Assembly: GCA_934190785.1 (NCBI GenBank)
Contig: CAKPTA010000002.1
Location: 62,001-126,000 of the forward strand
Source: an uncultured Bacilli bacterium
GTDB taxonomy: Bacteria > Bacillota_I > Bacilli_A > RF39 > UBA660
DNA: 64,000 bases
Direction: 5' to 3'
This document shows, one piece after another, positions 63,082 through 64,000 of the stretch (the stretch's first letter is position 1; each line of letters begins with the position of its first letter). The position numbers were made by a program, and so were the translations under genes. The notes below the pieces were generated by a model. That model was not told the DNA's origin and made no database searches. It saw only the letters and a list, made by a program, of their open reading frames with translations.

Positions 63082-63732
63082 TTATTTTTCCACAGTATTA
63101 ATTAATATTGAATTAATAACTTTATCAATTTCTGGATTTTGTGAATTTTTAAAATAATTTTCTTTAAAATATTCATTATTCACTACTGATAAAATTAAAT
63201 TATTATCTATATTTGGAAGTATTTCGATTAAAGATTTATGAGTTTGTTCTTTCACTATATCCAAAATTTTTTTATTTTGCCTTTCTGGAACTACTCTTTC
63301 AGAAGGATAACCACTACCAAATTCTGTTTTAAATAAATTTTCAAAAATTTGTTCTAAATTAAGTTCGGCTGCCCATCCATATCCTTTTGCAAATGGAATC
63401 GATACAGCATTTCCATCATTTATTTTAGCAAATAAAATTGCATCTGTTGGATCAACAATTAGACCACAATTTACATTTGGAAAAGCATTACAAGCAAGCA
63501 TAGCCCCTTGTCCAGTACCGCAACCAGTAATAACAAAATCAACAGCTTTTGAATTTAATAAAATTGCTGATAACAAACCAGCTCCAACGTATGTTATATT
63601 TTTATCACTAGCTTCTTCCATTCCATAATTATAAACTTCATGACCATATTTTTCTGCTACTTTTATTAAAGTATTATATATGACACTATTTTTAGCAGCT
63701 TGACTATTCTCATTAATTAGAGCAATTTTCAT
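63082..63732 (-). CDS. RpiB/LacA/LacB-family sugar-phosphate isomerase
   Basis: A 216-aa member of the RpiB/LacAB family, longer than the 145-aa RpiB at 39192-39629. MKIALINENSQAAKNSVIYN begins the fold. The catalytic Cys lies in FVITGCGTGQGAMLACNAFP, and CGLIVDPTDAILFAKINDGN replaces the usual RpiB sequence. The C-terminal 70 residues are an extra helical part. The substrate is not clear; related long forms lie in uronate or pentose pathways. ATG 63732 follows GAGGTGATATT. Confidence 0.82.
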   Translation of the reverse strand: MKIALINENSQAAKNSVIYNTLIKVAEKYGHEVYNYGMEEASDKNITYVGAGLLSAILLNSKAVDFVITGCGTGQGAMLACNAFPNVNCGLIVDPTDAILFAKINDGNAVSIPFAKGYGWAAELNLEQIFENLFKTEFGSGYPSERVVPERQNKKILDIVKEQTHKSLIEILPNIDNNLILSVVNNEYFKENYFKNSQNPEIDKVINSILINTVEK

Positions 63733-63760
63733 AATATCACCTCTTAATTATTTTAACATG

Positions 63761-63791
63761 AAAAAAAGAATTATCAAATGATAATTCTTTT
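63761..63791 (-). terminator. Terminator of the partial gene at the right edge
   Basis: Minus-strand AAAAGAATTATC-ATTT-GATAATTCTTTT followed by T, 6 nt past the stop of the partial gene. Confidence 0.85.
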
Positions 63792-63796
63792 AATTA

Positions 63797-64000
63797 TTAT
63801 TTCTTTACAGAATATTCAATTGAAGAAGCACTTGATAAATCAATATCTATTGAACTATTAATTGTTCTTGTTTCACCATTCTTAATTACATCTCCAACAT
63901 ACCCTGGAATAGTTGTAATCACTTCTCCATCTTTATTTTTTATTGTAATTGTAAATTCTTCTAATGTATAATCTGATCCTGTTGAATTACTTACTTCTGT
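63797..64000 (-). CDS. C-terminal end of a gene entering from the right (partial)
   Basis: The last 67 codons are present, ending SSIEYSVKK and a TAA at 63799-63797. They form a beta-rich sequence (YTLEEFTITIKNKDGEVITT, IPGYVGDVIKNGETRTINSS) like the immunoglobulin-like or FxLYD-type ends of extracellular proteins and lipoproteins. Its own terminator follows. The family cannot be set from this part alone. Confidence 0.7.
   Translation of the reverse strand, partial: TEVSNSTGSDYTLEEFTITIKNKDGEVITTIPGYVGDVIKNGETRTINSSIDIDLSSASSIEYSVKK

Overview
The window comes from a very AT-rich, low-GC Gram-positive bacterium that makes a wall and probably spores. SpoIID, SpoIIQ, SpoIIID, SpoIIR, a CotJ coat cluster, Mbl, a TagO/WecA-type enzyme, MurA, FemABX ligases, long-form HPF, WhiA and RelQ all point to the Firmicutes/Bacilli. 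TGA acts as a stop and Trp is encoded by TGG, so this is not a Mycoplasma-type code. An uncultured gut lineage near the Erysipelotrichia/RF39 groups would fit, but that is inference. Nearly all genes lie on the minus strand.

Layout. 1-3.8 kb: one end of an integrated element, with a tyrosine integrase, a replication-initiator-like protein, small unknown genes and an XRE-like regulator between operator palindromes; it sits directly downstream of secA. 3.8-7.3 kb: secA, hpf and a cold-shock gene. 7.3-10.5 kb: an agr-type quorum-sensing locus in an unusual convergent form (agrBD on plus, agrA-agrC on minus), including a 41-aa AgrD not listed among the longer reading frames. 10.5-16.5 kb: an orphan AbiEi-like antitoxin, a Ca-type P-ATPase and feoAB. 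16.5-24.1 kb: addB-addA with a small trailing gene, and a UvrD/HelD-like helicase. 24.1-31 kb: two small plus-strand unknowns, RelQ, a thioester/Cna-B surface protein, tRNA-His, an orphan AgrA-like regulator, cotJ genes (cotJA and cotJB apparently fused) and two divergent XRE regulators.

31-40 kb: typA, a secreted nuclease, a NUDIX enzyme, a DUF421 protein, a TagO/WecA-type transferase, then mbl-spoIIID-spoIIQ-spoIID-DUF1146-rpiB and rpmE. 40-47 kb: a MurJ/SpoVB-like flippase and four FemABX paralogues in two convergent pairs, which looks like a cross-bridge module. 47-61.5 kb: an SGNH-like protein, murA, fba, mntP-like, spoIIR, rlmH, walJ, an M23 endopeptidase, dnaB, rplI, a stand-alone GdpP-type phosphodiesterase, whiA, trxB, lgt, a YvlD-like membrane protein and uvrB. 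61.5-64 kb: an unrecognised 378-aa protein, gene debris, an RpiB/LacAB-like isomerase and the end of a partial gene.

How the parts connect: the agr locus and its orphan regulator share a short motif in their upstream regions and may form one regulatory circuit. The wall genes (murA, flippase, FemABX, transferase, mbl, M23) supply peptidoglycan and its cross-bridges. The sporulation genes are spread among them as in other Bacilli. No CRISPR array, insertion sequence or rRNA gene was seen.
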